From: Terebella lapidaria
Lineage: Eukaryota; Annelida; Polychaeta; Terebellida; Terebellidae
Length of the DNA: 64,000 nucleotides
Direction of reading: 5' to 3'
Assembly: GCA_949152475.1 (NCBI GenBank)
Contig: OX424555.1
Span: forward strand, 17,440,868-17,504,867
Part shown: positions 37,601 through 47,537 of the stretch, one piece after another
Numbering within the stretch: the stretch's first letter is position 1
How the letters are laid out: every line of letters begins with the position of its first letter
Notes under the pieces: model-generated
The model's input: only the letters and a program-made list of their open reading frames with translations
What the model was told of the DNA's origin: nothing
Databases searched by the model: none
Program-made: the position numbers and the translations under genes

Positions 37601-39119
37601 TCACGAAAAATATTTTGCAACCCCATAATCCAAAACCTTGCAACTGAATTCAACATGTCCACCATGATACAAAATGGCAATAATTACACAAACTTGGCCA
37701 CCCAAACGATATCTGTTTGATTCAAAACACACAATTTTGATCTGGGCGAGGTTTTTCACTGTTGTGATCACTGCACCTTGCTCATGTAGCAGTCGGGGCT
37801 CCAAAAATACAGTGCCAGGCAGCCCCGGGCTTGGTGAATAAAAAGCGCAGGCAAGCTTGTGCTACATAGTAGTTGCTCTCCGGGCAAGCTGAATTGCAGA
37901 CCACGAATTATTTTTTATTCTATGGTTTGACATGATTCAATCACATATTTGGGCAATGGGGCATGAGCGGAAAAACGCCTACTCGCCAGCTGGCAGCACT
38001 GTTTTAGTGGTAAAATGACGTCAGTAACGGTATTTATTATTAGGATACCATGGTATTACTCCAAACATACGGAAGTTTCGCGCCAAATGCCACGTGCATG
38101 GTTCACAACAGACGACATTCCCTAGTGATTTGGCGCCAAATTTACCACTATTACAATGCTGCCACCTATCGAATGATACGACTTCCGATTTTTTCCGATG
38201 AATTTCTTGTCATTCTTGTGATTTTACTAGCATTTATCGCAAATTTTCGCTACAAAAACTATATCATTATTCATTCTCGGGTACGGGTAATGAAATTACG
38301 ACCCAGGTATTTGTTCGACCCGCCACGAATTCGGGTACCCGTCGACTCGTCCGGGCCCTAATCGTTTTTGTGCATAACTTCGAATGATAAATGCACACAT
38401 AGACTCTATGCAATAATTCCCCTCAAATAAGACGAAACGCAACTCGAATAGAATGAATGCAAGACAGCATTTACAGGCTCGCACAAATATGTCACATTTT
38501 GTCGGTACATATAAATTTCTCAATGATTCTTTCGGCATATAACCATGCCACATGACCAGTTGTGCATGCACGTGAACCAGAATACAAGGCACCCACCGAA
38601 TGTCAAGCAGAGGTTCACACTGCCATGGCAGCGCGTGTTCTGCCCTCAGTAGACCTAGCCATTGATTCGTTTTGTCTTTTGAACTACAGAAGTACCAACT
38701 AACCGCTGATATTCACGAGATCCAAGTTGTGAATTGGTCCAATCATGGACCAATGTAAACGATCTAAAATAATCAAAAGATCCAACCCAACTTGATAGTC
38801 TTCTCAACAATTACATTTCTGTTCAACATGATGTGCAGAACATATGTAGCCCTATGTCAACAAGCAAGTGGATGGGTGTGCATCTACACTGATCTACCGT
38901 TCTACGTGTTCACAAATCACAGATGGTAACAAATCGTGGCGTGACAAACATGACACTGCCCCTGGGCGACTTGATACACTACAATCCACGATTCAAAGTT
39001 AATACTCTTTCAAGAAAAGGATACGAAACTTGTGCTCTAATCTGGGGATGTCCTTGTACTTGACCTGGTGGCGATACTGATGGTTGTTTTCTGGGACCCG
39101 GTGGTATAGACCTATTCAT
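13049..39119 (-). CDS. EIF4G: Eukaryotic translation initiation factor 4 gamma, complete, 32 coding exons
   Basis: Scaffold of the cytoplasmic eIF4F cap-binding complex, joining eIF4E, PABP, eIF4A and eIF3. Exons in transcript order: 39065-39119, 29931-29978, 29636-29808, 29108-29254, 28786-28984, 28560-28666, 28181-28324, 27861-28031, 27660-27750, 27314-27567, 26024-26923, 25360-25720, 19642-19739, 19053-19500, 18814-18947, 18334-18438, 18047-18238, 17128-17325, 16880-17026, 16696-16772, 16377-16530, 16139-16243, 15830-15968, 15619-15731, 15372-15499, 15020-15226, 14653-14887, 14365-14537, 14033-14237, 13704-13910, 13352-13613, 13049-13239. All junctions are GT-AG, phases agree, and the total is 6168 nt (2055 residues). 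The start ATG has an in-frame stop 18 nt upstream. Vertebrate eIF4G1/3 are about 1600 residues; the excess is in the low-complexity amino half. It is orthologous to the EIF4G1/EIF4G3 ancestor; which paralogue name fits cannot be decided here. Confidence 0.95.
13704..14887 (-). CDS. EIF4G: eIF4G MA3 (HEAT-2) domain exons
   Basis: Exons 14653-14887, 14365-14537, 14033-14237 and 13704-13910 cover residues ~1632-1905. An Arg/Ser-rich linker precedes [20 protein letters not shown], the start of the MA3 fold. It continues with [20 protein letters not shown] and [20 protein letters not shown], matching vertebrate eIF4G1 (LAEDMEIDIPHVWLYLAEL; LSWKEFLPEG). MA3 is a second eIF4A-binding surface and regulatory region in metazoan eIF4G. 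Confidence 0.92.
16139..17325 (-). CDS. EIF4G: eIF4G MIF4G (HEAT-1) domain exons
   Basis: Five exons (17128-17325, 16880-17026, 16696-16772, 16377-16530, 16139-16243) encode residues ~1210-1436. Landmarks are [75 protein letters not shown] and [15 protein letters not shown]. All are close to vertebrate eIF4G. This HEAT-repeat domain binds eIF4A and RNA and is the conserved catalytic-support core of the scaffold. The intron after the first of these exons' upstream neighbour holds a tandem repeat (17530-17967). Confidence 0.93.
17530..17967. repeat. ~182 bp intronic tandem repeat, about 2.4 copies
   Basis: The phrase gaggaattcatttgttcttc recurs at 17546, 17728 and 17908 (spacing 182 and 180 bp), with near-identical intervening sequence including attcatcatcagcttgtaac and gtttagaatcttaatttttt. 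A weaker relative appears near 17412. It lies wholly within an eIF4G intron, between exons 18047-18238 and 17128-17325. Confidence 0.8.
18814..18947 (-). CDS. EIF4G: eIF4G exon with eIF4E-binding motif
   Basis: The exon begins [20 protein letters not shown], and the canonical YxxxxL-hydrophobic motif is YDRSFLL (residues ~1079-1085). The following [13 protein letters not shown] matches the vertebrate PEGLPHISDVVLD segment. The first codon is split with the preceding exon (G|AC), giving KEDQW. This is the site contacted by the convex face of the cap-binding protein eIF4E and competed for by 4E-BPs. Confidence 0.92.
20052..20210 (-). CDS. EIF4G: Candidate extra exon of eIF4G (cassette or alternative first exon)
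   Basis: This lies inside the 5.6 kb intron between exons 25360-25720 and 19642-19739. A pyrimidine-rich acceptor (gattttcctgccag) precedes 20210, a gtaggttt donor follows 20052, and the 159 nt frame is open with phase 1 on both sides, so it fits without changing the downstream frame. It also contains ATG at 20196 in good context (A at -3, G at +4); starting there would give 48 residues ([20 protein letters not shown]...) and then the eIF4E-binding and core domains, without the PABP-binding half. I know no family match for the peptide. Long introns of this gene in other animals house internal promoters. Confidence 0.4.
21866..22100. mobile_element. 235 bp MITE, family 1, copy A (intact)
   Basis: It starts taatggggtacctgctgatg and ends aaactggaacctcatta, imperfect inverted termini of about 20 bp. 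The interior (caaaaacgtcatgtccattg or close, tctatggtttatctataccc, ttacatggtggcgatcctgg) recurs at 52557-53088 and, inverted, at 58778-59011. Three copies in 64 kb make it an abundant family. It lies in an eIF4G intron. Confidence 0.75.
23961..24142. mobile_element. 182 bp MITE with TA target duplication
   Basis: Inverted termini of about 28 bp begin TACAGTGGATCCTGTGTT, and the right end is the complement with one indel. It is flanked by TA on both sides (23959-23960, 24143-24144). The interior is built of repeated ggtggtctca-type phrases. TA flanks and this terminus fit a Tc1/mariner-related non-autonomous element. It lies in an eIF4G intron. Confidence 0.75.
26024..26923 (-). CDS. EIF4G: eIF4G 900-nt glutamine-rich exon
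   Basis: A single exon of exactly 300 codons (residues 464-763), phase 0 at both ends. It is dominated by Q, P, M and A with repeated MVQ/QQQ and QPM motifs. The acceptor has a duplicated CAGCAG (NAGNAG), so alternative use could add or drop one glutamine. The long open frames on the opposite strand across this exon, rich in leucine or valine/alanine, are compositional shadows. I recall no equivalent single Q-rich block in vertebrate eIF4G. It may act as a disordered or phase-separating segment; that is inference. Confidence 0.85.
27314..27567 (-). CDS. EIF4G: eIF4G exon with PABP-binding motif
   Basis: Residues ~413-438 of the predicted protein read [16 protein letters not shown], then a short acidic LDEIT segment. 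This matches the vertebrate eIF4G PABP-interacting motif (basic KRERK, then IxIxDPN, then an acidic end), which binds the RRM region of poly(A)-binding protein and circularises mRNA. The exon is in phase with both neighbours (1 in, 0 out). The flanking exons are glutamine- and proline-rich. Confidence 0.85.
29278..29429. repeat. Two tandem copies of a 76 bp intronic unit
   Basis: The unit tcatgttttgtctcctgata ... ctccatgagtaag occurs at 29278-29353 and again at 29354-29429 with only a few differences. It sits directly after the acceptor-side flank of eIF4G exon 29108-29254, inside the intron between that exon and 29636-29808. Confidence 0.8.
33139..33563. mobile_element. 425 bp TTAA-flanked MITE, copy A
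   Basis: It is bounded by TTAA at 33139-33142 and 33560-33563. Its termini cgtagtccgctacaaaca and tgtttggagcgaactacc form imperfect inverted repeats, and internal taggggg/ccccta blocks (gggggtcaccgtgctcg, ggtgaccccctattttctt) are inverted as well. A relative in the opposite orientation lies at 40592-41015. TTAA duplication is typical of piggyBac-type elements. Confidence 0.75.
36080..36740 (-). mobile_element. Penelope-like element, 3' fragment with GIY-YIG region
   Basis: The minus strand encodes a stretch with [20 protein letters not shown] followed by [18 protein letters not shown] and RVSEHQ. This is the typical GIY-YIG-like endonuclease region that follows the reverse transcriptase in Penelope-like retroelements (IxYxIxC...YxGET...L..R..EH). 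Only the carboxyl part is present, and the frame is not intact downstream, so it is a dead 5'-truncated copy. Confidence 0.75.
36823..37377. mobile_element. 555 bp MITE with ~26 bp termini
   Basis: The left terminus TCGGGGAATTTACCCCCG is answered by CATGGGGGTAAATTCCCCGA at the right end, and the match continues inward through gggtaat. The interior has no coding frame but contains further inverted gggtaatatta-type motifs. It separates two parts of the hairpin element that are contiguous in the copy at 6761-7095. Confidence 0.7.
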
Positions 39120-39193
39120 TTCAACGTGAAACGCGTTTCACAAGAGTCCCTTCGGGAGGACCGGTTCGAAGCTTGAATTCCAAGCTTGTTCTC
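39065..39193 (-). promoter_or_regulatory. EIF4G: eIF4G start-codon exon and 5' leader splice
   Basis: The acceptor ttgttttccttag ends just above 39193. A GTGAGTATG donor at 39245-39253 would give a 60 bp intron (39194-39253) splitting the 5' UTR. An in-frame TGA lies 18 nt before the ATG at 39119, so translation cannot extend upstream in this exon. Confidence 0.4.
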
Positions 39194-39253
39194 CTAAGGA
39201 AAACAAAATTATATTTTCATCAGATACAAGAGATGTAAATATATCATACTCAC

Positions 39254-39420
39254 AAAAATCGAGATGAATTAGACACAATTTTCAACAAGGATTGCTCGGA
39301 TTTTACCACGAAAATAACTAATATGGCTACCTTGACGAGATACAAGGAGAGGGGTTTCGGCTACTTCCGGCACATGTCGGTAAAATTCGAGAGGTCAAAG
39401 GTCAATATTTTCTGTTCGCC
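39254..39420 (-). promoter_or_regulatory. EIF4G: Candidate eIF4G promoter
   Basis: No TATA box is evident. Minus-strand GTGCCGGAAGTAGC at about 39361-39374 holds a perfect ETS core (CCGGAAGT), and an AxATGGC YY1-like motif (plus strand atatggctacc) is near 39321. Both are typical of TATA-less promoters of translation-factor genes. Position just upstream of the putative leader exon supports the call, but it is motif-based. Confidence 0.3.
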
Positions 39421-39948
39421 ATAGACGAAGAAATAAAGTGCTGCCATCTGTCGCGTAATATAGAAAGTATAAAATTTCTACGATTTTATGAACAAGAGCG
39501 CGTGTCCATGCGGAGATACACCGAAATTAGTTGTACTTTTATTTAAACGGCACATTTACAGCTTATTTAGGGGACATTAGATCTAATTGAATGTAATAAT
39601 CATGTTCTTTCTTCCAAATGATTGAAAGCAATCGTATTAATTATCATCTCAGGGACGGATTTAAGGGGGTTGGAGTAGCCATAACAATGACACCTATATA
39701 AATGATTCGAGAACATTGAATGGCCAAATGCACTTAATCCTTCGATGGGGTCCAAAACCAAGTAATACTGTCATATTTTGTTTCAACTACAGTGATCATG
39801 CATTTATGGGAGTTAAAGCTGCTGCCTTCGAATGTATGCAATATTTTTTTCAAAACCAATTTTTTTGTTAAACACATCTAATACAATATGGGGATGGGGA
39901 AGACAGGCAGAATTGCCTATCATCATGGACCGTCGTTAAATAAATCTG

Positions 39949-39949
<1 letters not shown>

Positions 39950-39982
<33 letters not shown>
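39950..39982. repeat. (ATT)n microsatellite
   Basis: About eleven uninterrupted ATT triplets in intergenic DNA upstream of eIF4G. Confidence 0.95.
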
Positions 39983-39986
<4 letters not shown>

Positions 39987-40459
39987 ACAAAAGGTGTGCT
40001 CAATGATTTTGACGATTACAGTCCGTCAGAGTTGTCTTTTCAGCCGTTTTAGTGCCCATTTTGTATCGGTTTTGTAAATAAACAAATGATGTGTATCCAT
40101 CAAACCCGAATGTAAACAAATGCTCAAATCGCGCTTAAAAGTCCACATCGAGTACATCTCCAGTTCGTATACATGTGCATATATAGTGTAGTTATGAGAA
40201 AATAATCAGTGATATACCATGATGTGCGTGGAATTGTCAGTCTATATCGCATTTCTATGCTTCGTTTACATCTGCGTGTGATGGATACAGTTCCTGTATT
40301 TACCCGAGAACCGCCTGTTCAAATGAGCAAAATTTCCACCGAGGACCGGTTATTTTCATTACATTTGATGTGAGTATGTTTCATTCAGTTAGTTTAGCAT
40401 GTTTAATATGAAATATAGTTTTCAAAAAATATTGACTGGTTTCGAAGGCAGCTGCTTTG

Positions 40460-41670
40460 AGTAATGCTTGATACAGTAGTTGGACCCAGGAGAGCTCTGG
40501 GATGCTGTATTAGGCACGCAAATACCGCCAGCTTCTTGGGCCCTTCAGCGGGCCCCAGACCCCCGGCCAACAGGGGCCTGCTTCAACTTGCTTAAGGTAG
40601 TCCGCTCCAAACAGTGAGGGGAGGGGGTCAAAGAGTTTTTAGAAAAAAATGACTGTATTAACAAATACTAGAGCTTCAAAATGACATATTTCATAGAGTA
40701 ACTGATTAGCATCCTAAAACTGAAAAGAAAGTAGGGGGTCACCGTATCCGTTCTCTTGGAAAACAAGATGCAAGATGTGAATATGGGCAAAAAAATGTGT
40801 AAAAATACCATAAAATAAGTCTTTTCAGTAAATGTTTGTGATTTTTGATCGAATATGTCGAAGAAACCAACACGGTGACCCCCTATTTTCTTTTCAGTAA
40901 TAGAATGCTGATCAGTTGCTCTATGAAATATGTTATTTTGAAGAGATAATATTCAAGATATAACTTTTAAATTTTGACTTTTCATTACCTCCCTGTTTGT
41001 AGCAGGCTACGTTAACGACATTTCACAACTAGGCCTTCCCTCAAAATCCAGATTTGCCTGAATCAGCCATGCAAACACTCTTTAGGGGAATAGGAAATGG
41101 ACCAAAGGAAACCTATAAAACACACCACTGCGTAACCCTTCAGCTCCTGAGGCCCTCGAGCAGATTCCAGACCCTCGGTCTTCATTACCTCGCTTCGCGA
41201 CATTTCATATCTTGGCACTCGTTCAGAACCCTGGATTCACTCAAGATCAGGTATTCATAAACTCTGCTCAAATCCCAGATCTGCTCCGAATTAGCCATGC
41301 GAAAACTCTTAGGGAAATGGGGAATGGACCAAAGGAAACCTCTAAAAAAACACTGGGCATGCATATCCTTTCAGCTTCTGGGGCCCCAGACCCTCGGCTC
41401 TCGCCAACTCGCTTGGCGACATTTCACATCTTGGCTCTCCTTCAGAACCCTCGAACCCTCCCAGATCAGGCATTCATAAACTCTCTAAGGCCATGAAATT
41501 GGACCAAGGAGAGCCCTAGAATACACCATTGGAGATGCGTAAACCTTCAGCGTCTCGGCCCCTTGAGCGGGCCCCAGACCCCCGGCCGACATGGGCTCAC
41601 CACTATGTCGGTCAAAGGTTTTGGCCCCCAAAAATCCTATACCCGCCCCTGCATCTTTGTTGTCCCACAT
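40460..41670. repeat. Cluster of ~200 bp repeats, four degenerate copies
   Basis: The phrase cagcgggccccagacccccgg and relatives recur near 40551, 41158, 41386 and 41568. Each is preceded by a ttggaccaaggagagcc-like stretch and followed by cgcttggcgacatttcacat. A TTAA element (40592-41015) has split the first copy. Open frames crossing the cluster follow the repeat and are not conserved between copies. The origin is unknown. Confidence 0.65.
40592..41015. mobile_element. 424 bp TTAA-flanked MITE, copy B
   Basis: Bounded by TTAA at 40592-40595 and 41012-41015. It begins ggtagtccgctccaaacagt and ends ccctgtttgtagcaggctac, the inverse arrangement of 33139-33563. The repeat unit it interrupts reads ctcgctt..cgacatttcac in sister copies, so the pre-insertion site can be inferred and shows a clean TTAA duplication. 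Confidence 0.8.
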
Positions 41671-43792
41671 AGGCGTAATAGGCCCATTTCATATGCAATT
41701 ATGGAGATTGGTATGCACATAATTATGAACTATTTTAATATGGGAAAAATCTATAAAATCATTATTCATGCTATGATTTTCTAGTGGATAATTTAGAGAC
41801 AATCGGCACCAGATAATAATAGTATATAATTTGTTTTTGTCTTTTCTTCAAATTCAAGAAAATTTGTCAGTTTGGAGTTGCATTATTTATTTGTAGAACC
41901 CATTAACCAATGTCAATTTACTCCAGGTCATTGGGACAATCTATTGAAAAATGTGTCAAAAAATAAAATTACATGTACTGAAATATTGTCACCAAAAATT
42001 GTCAACATCCAGCAACTCTATGGATGTTAGTTCATGTAGACATTAACTACATCAGCCTTTTGCAGTAAATATTACATAATGTATTCAAGCCATGATGGTG
42101 TCCTTTCTGAGAGGTACTACTGTACTGTTTACAGAAGAACGACTTGGTATGGATGAGTTCATTGAGTTGACATGCCCAACAACTTGTATCATGAGTAGGT
42201 TTCATTATACCCAAGTGGGAAGTCATTCACATGCAAGTATATCAATACAGGGTTCATACAAGACTGCAACAAATTTTTTCCAGGGTTTCCCAGGAATAAT
42301 TTAGCCTAAAAGTACATGTTTTCCAGGGGCAAATATTATTTTTCAAAGGTGGTTTCAAGTCATAATTCAGTGTAAAATATACATGCTTGTTTTTTTCCTG
42401 TCTGCCTGACATCAATGGAGCGAAATCTGTGTATTATTAAACTACATCGTACATCGTACAATACTATGGCACTATGTAATTGATTCAATGCCATTTTATT
42501 GGAATAAATGTGATAATTTAATGTTTGTTAATCATTTTTCTTTCCACAGGTTTCCAGGGATATCACAAAATTCCAGGGGTTTTCCAGGGATTTTCTGATC
42601 CCCCAAAAATCCAGGGTTTTCCAGGAAATCCAGGGGCCGTTCGAACCCTGTCAATACATGATCTTTTCAATCCTTAGGTTATACCAAATCATTTAATTAC
42701 ATGTAGTTGTCAAATCCTCCAACTTCTTTTCTGGCCAAAATGAGTAAGAAAAAGGATTTTATTTTCACAAGATTTTTTTCTGCTGATAGTTTGATAGTTT
42801 GAAAAAAAAAATTGAGTACCTGGTAACCATTTCATATGATCTCCTCATATCCAAAATACTTTTTTTTTTCATTTTCGCAGAGCTTATCCAACACAACTTG
42901 AAAATTTTGCTGGTTATGGCATCAGTTTAGGAAAGGTTACATTTGTGATTAGGGCTGTTCATCGCTGCATTTATTCGTTAGAATACACCAAAATTGATGA
43001 TGAATCTATTTCTTTTTCTTTCTCTCCCTTCGACTTCTCCTTTCAGTAATAAATTTAATAAACCAAGTAAATAAGTTAGTTGAGATTGAGATTTGAATGC
43101 AAATATCAAGTGAACCATTGTTTGTTGAGCTAACTTATCTTATTTGGTGAGAGTGTGAATAAAAATTGATATTCTCAGGTTACTTTTCATGGATTTTATT
43201 TTTATCTGCATAAATTTGGCATGAAATTTATACTCAGTTAGAATTCACCACATTACATTTTCAGTACCCAAACTGGACATATAAAATGTCAAACCCTGCA
43301 TTATAAGTGAAACCACAGTGCAGTGCTTTTTAAACTCCATTTGGGTCCTAAAATTGATATTATTTTTCCAATGTTTTGCGATATGTTTCGTCCATTTACT
43401 TTGCGAAAATAACCATGGGGTGACACTTTATAAATATGTCCAGGGTGCATACATGTACATTTTCATAAATTTACCACACAGTATACTTACAGAAATAGTG
43501 CATTGCTAGACCACAAAAACATGAAAACCATATGAAAATGTCCACAGAAAAATACTTTTGCATATCAAAATTATTAAGATAATAACTACATAGGTATTCT
43601 ACTCGCTCAATTGCAGCAATTTCCTGAATATTACTGGTAAATTAAAAAAAGATTGTATCGAATTTCAAACACACTTGCAGTTCACAATATTGACACATCT
43701 CTATGTTTTACTCACAATCCACTAACAGCAAGCCCAAAACAAAAACATTTATATTTGTCAGTAACAACAACACTGGTTGTGAAAAATTTTGA
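41671..43792. other. Intergenic DNA and FBXO42 3' flank
   Basis: No coding sequence is supported. A hAT-like MITE lies at 42245-42651. A complementary polyadenylation signal in ttttattttt near 43197 could serve the FBXO42 transcript, giving a 3' UTR of about 0.6 kb. Confidence 0.45.
42245..42651. mobile_element. ~400 bp MITE with CAGGGTTC termini
   Basis: The left end cagggttcatacaagac and the right end gttcgaaccctg share the inverted CAGGGTTC start. Subterminal ttttccagggtttcccagga is matched by inverted ccagggttttccaggaaatc. It is flanked by tcaata on both sides. The termini resemble hAT-type elements, although only 6 bp of duplication is visible. Confidence 0.55.
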
Positions 43793-46700
43793 TCATCTGA
43801 GAATATTTTTAGCACCCAGAAAGTACACAGTATTACTGAAGACTTCCGAGTGCTGTGTGTGTCTCCTCATGTTGTTCATGTCCGTCTGTATACCACCGAA
43901 CATAATCAGTTCACCGCGTCCCTCCACGAGTGAGTAGAAGATTGTTTCTTCTGGAGCACGCTGCAGTCCGTAGTCACTGAGAGGCAGCCAGGTGACTGTT
44001 TGATTACGGAGCACCTGTGACAAGTCCAGAGTGTGGACGTACATGGGGTTCTGACTGCTGCGCTGGCTCGGGTACAGCACCTTACAGGGGCCTCCAGCAC
44101 CATGACAACAAGCCCCAGGGTGGGGAGGCCTGGCCTCCTTGTTCCGCTGGCCTTTGATTCTCTCCTCATACCGCTTGAGCATCTCCAGTTGCTTCTGTCT
44201 GTTACGCATGGCATTGGGACGGATAGACGGCAGGCCACTGCGACCACCCGGGTGACCAGCGTTGTCTGACGGGCTGCCAGCGGGCGAGACCGGGGAACGG
44301 GAGGCCATGTCAGCAGGTGGTAACACTGGCGGGTCCATGTTACCATGATGAGAAGATAATGCTGAAGTTGACGGCTCATTAGCATTAGATGCTGCAGAAG
44401 TTGACAACCCACCGACTGGCAGTGAGGATGGTCGCCTGTATCCACCAGATGCTGCTGACCCATGTCTCTGTGTTGGACTCCTCGCAGACCGAGCTGACTG
44501 CAGCCTGTGACCAGCTGTGTCATCATTGTCACTGGAGCTCTCCTGACTGGAGCTCTCACTTGTTTCCGGGTATGTACGCTTGGATCGGCTCAGGGACATG
44601 CGACTGACCAGTGACACTTCCTGACAACAACAACAGTGGACGGCATTCCCAGTGGATGTTACTGGTGACCTGGACACTGCCTCACATCTCTGACTGGTGT
44701 CACTGGGCTTGGCTGCCGACACAGAGGGGGACTTCGGTGATCGGACTTCTGGGTTGTAATTGGTAGGGGGAGAGCCAGCAGCAGCCTTTGGCATCTTACT
44801 CAAAACGACCAACTTGTCTCCAGTCTAAAAATATATATACCGGTACATACAATTTAATACTATGGCTGATGTGATTCTATACAACCGAAGTAAAGTACAT
44901 GGATAAACTTGAGTAAGTGATAATTTGTTACTAGTATATGAAATACTTATTTGATTTACATTGTATGCAGAAATCACTTGATGACAGAGTGGAAAAAAAG
45001 GTGCAGAACCGAATAGGATTCACACTGGATGAATTCACATGTATCATAGTATGGATGTTTTGGAGTTTTGGCAATGGGATCTTACCTTGCAGGCTGGGTG
45101 ACACCAAAGTTGTGGAGCACAATTTTGTGGCTGTAGAACACTGATCTCCTGCCAGCGCCACCCTTCAGGATCCATCAATAACAGCCACACATCCACGAAT
45201 TGCTGTTTATAACAACATACAGGAGTGAGATAAATCTATCTCTGGCATGGAGTCATTTCATGATCATCCAGCCAGTACCATAATATATACTTGTATCACT
45301 AATAGAGGTCCATAATTATCTACAAAACATATATTTAGTTACATACCATATTTGCACCACCACAGCCTCCTACAATCAATATGTGCAAGTCATCAATGAC
45401 AATCTGTGGAAAAATTAACACCCATAGATACGATTACAATGTACATTGCTATTAATGCAACAAAATAAATTGCTGATAGAAACTCTTTTTGCATATTCCA
45501 TGTGAATATTATCGTATATACCTGAGCATGTCCATATCTGGGAAGTGGTTTGTTTCCTAAGATCGTCTTCAACGTCCACTCATTCTCATTGAAATCAAGG
45601 ACCCAGACCTCATTACAGCTACAACATGATGAAGACATAGTTTGCAAAAAGATGCAAATTTGTTTTTCGCATTTGTTTTATATCATATCTTGGCTCTATC
45701 TTCAACCACAATTTTATTAACACAATGCCCAAAATGAGGACTGATTCCACTAAATACATCAGATCCAATCGAGATTCAGATTCTGGAGTTACTAGTTCTT
45801 AGTACCTGACGCCGTTGATCTTGGATCCACCGAAGACAATCATGCTGTTACCAACAACACTGGCTCCATGTCCAGCTAGACCCTGGGGTGACCGGAAAGT
45901 CACTATCTCCTCCCAAATATTAGCTTCCGGGGTGTAAATATGCAGCTGACTAAAAAACCTGGCTGACTATAAAAGAAAATATTTTTTTTAAACTGATGGA
46001 AAAAAGTTTTTGAAAAACAATGAATATGCTGGAGGTGGCTATAGGATTAGCCTACACACTCTGTTAAGTCTAAAAAAGTGCCCCATGTCAATATCTGCTG
46101 TGTTCATGGCTATGCTGGCATTACTGTGATTGATCTTACCTGGTGCAATGACAGCGGAGTAGGATGACTCCAGCCTCCAAACAAAACCAGTCTTTCCTTG
46201 TGACTGACCAAACTAGCATAGGCCTTTGGTGAGGGGTAGGTACCTGAGAGAACAAAATCATATACATTGTCCAATGAACAGTTTCAACTTTACTGTTGTA
46301 ATATATTGCAACATTTAGATCAAAATGTACCCATAGCAAGTGGTCTAATCCATTCCGCAGTAGACAAATCCAACTTCCAAAGGTCATTGAAGGTAGTGTT
46401 TTTGTCTGTGCATCCTCCAAAGATGTAGAGACATTTGTTGAGATAGCATGCACTCTGAGAGTAACGTTCTGTAATGGTGGGACCAGGGGCCGGGGGTTTT
46501 GACGTCCAGGATAACAAGCCTTGAGCCAACCCTTCATGAAATTGGGTATACTCCCGTTCAGCAATACCTGTTGGTAGAAAGTATGACATTCAGTAATGAC
46601 ATAAATAACCAAGCACAATTGGAAATCAGCCCCTGATCTGTGCCTGATTTACCCCGCTAATGTATGAGACATTAGGTGGAGCTGTCTAGGCAGTGAAATG

Positions 46701-46898
46701 ACTAGATTGTACAATTGGGGTTGGGCAATTATCTGATTATGAGCAATCACCTTTCATCACACAGTGCCACCTATGGCAAACCAGCATAGCATTTTTGTAG
46801 TCCCTATACCGAGACAACGAGGACAGAATGCATTCCAAAATCTCGTTTGGAAAGTCATTTATTGAAAGTACTTCTTCGGCACATTCTTTTCTATCCAT
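43793..46898 (-). CDS. FBXO42: F-box only protein 42-like (F-box plus Kelch), complete, 8 exons
   Basis: Predicted substrate receptor of an SCF (Skp1-Cul1-F-box) ubiquitin ligase; the human protein (JFK) targets p53. Exons: 46751-46898, 46331-46567, 46140-46243, 45806-45966, 45522-45618, 45347-45403, 45086-45202, 43793-44824. All are GT-AG with consistent phases, 1953 nt, 650 residues (human 717). The F-box is at residues ~13-50 ([17 protein letters not shown] ... MLVCHRWH). Kelch repeats carry [45 protein letters not shown] and [10 protein letters not shown]-type blades. LWCHPAC then leads into a Ser/Pro-rich linker. The last ~75 residues ([10 protein letters not shown] ... VYFLGAK) match the human carboxyl end (GRGELIIFGG ... 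LYFVRAK). The start ATG is the first of the F-box exon. Orthology is strong. Confidence 0.93.
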
Positions 46899-47429
46899 TG
46901 TTCAACGTTTACCAGTGAAATTTACATGTAAACAATAACAAAACTTCCAATGTTTTGGAGGTATTTTGTAAATATCGGTAAAACACCCATGCGGTGACCA
47001 TTTATTTTACTTTAAACACCGACCACCATTCTTATTAACCATTTAGAGAATGTTTTTATTTGAGAATGGACCAGAGTTTAAATACCATGTAAAGACGGCA
47101 ACAACAAGCCATCGTCACAGTCAATAATGTGACTGCGGGCGCCGTAATTACTCAATTATGACCAGGTACTAGTCCGCCGGACGAGTCCAGCCCAATACAT
47201 ATCAGAAATACATCTTCATGATTATGTAGCCTGGTGTATCGAGCCCGAGAGCCATGCATGGGAGCGGCATTCAGGGAAGACGAGCATGTGGGCGTGTTGC
47301 TGGCCAGCCGCCGACGGTCCACCATGGGGATACAACCCCAGATAGCCCGACGGTCTGCCACAGCCTGTATGCACCATCCCAGAGCGACCGCTCCAGATGT
47401 GCAAACACCAGATCAAAGTAGTCCCCCTC
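46899..47429. other. FBXO42 upstream region
   Basis: Non-repetitive AT-rich sequence directly upstream of the FBXO42 start, where its promoter and 5' UTR should lie. No clear TATA or ETS motif was seen. From about 47100 it becomes GC-richer, with overlapping open frames on both strands that have no family resemblance. Confidence 0.4.
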
Positions 47430-47537
47430 TAGATAGGAACTCGTCCATTTTGTAGAATTGCTTTTATTCAGAGCTGATCACAAATGATGAGACTATCTGA
47501 AAATACATAAAGTAACATATAGGTCAATTACCCTCTA
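47430..47537 (-). repeat. 3' terminal repeat of the LTR element
   Basis: 108 bp, starting (plus strand) at tagataggaactcgtccatt and ending at aattaccctcta. On the minus strand it contains GAATAAAAGC, a plausible polyadenylation signal. It is unusually short for a Ty3/gypsy LTR. Confidence 0.8.

Larger units (their letters stand above)
29979..39064. other. 9.1 kb first intron of eIF4G
   Basis: The donor CAG|GTCAAG at 39064 and the acceptor at 29979 are both supported by phase. The intron carries a TTAA element (33139-33563), a poly-C tract (about 32687-32704) and the nested repeat block 35812-37425. The plus-strand open frame at 31383-31784 has no family resemblance. I see no other gene inside. 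Confidence 0.6.
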
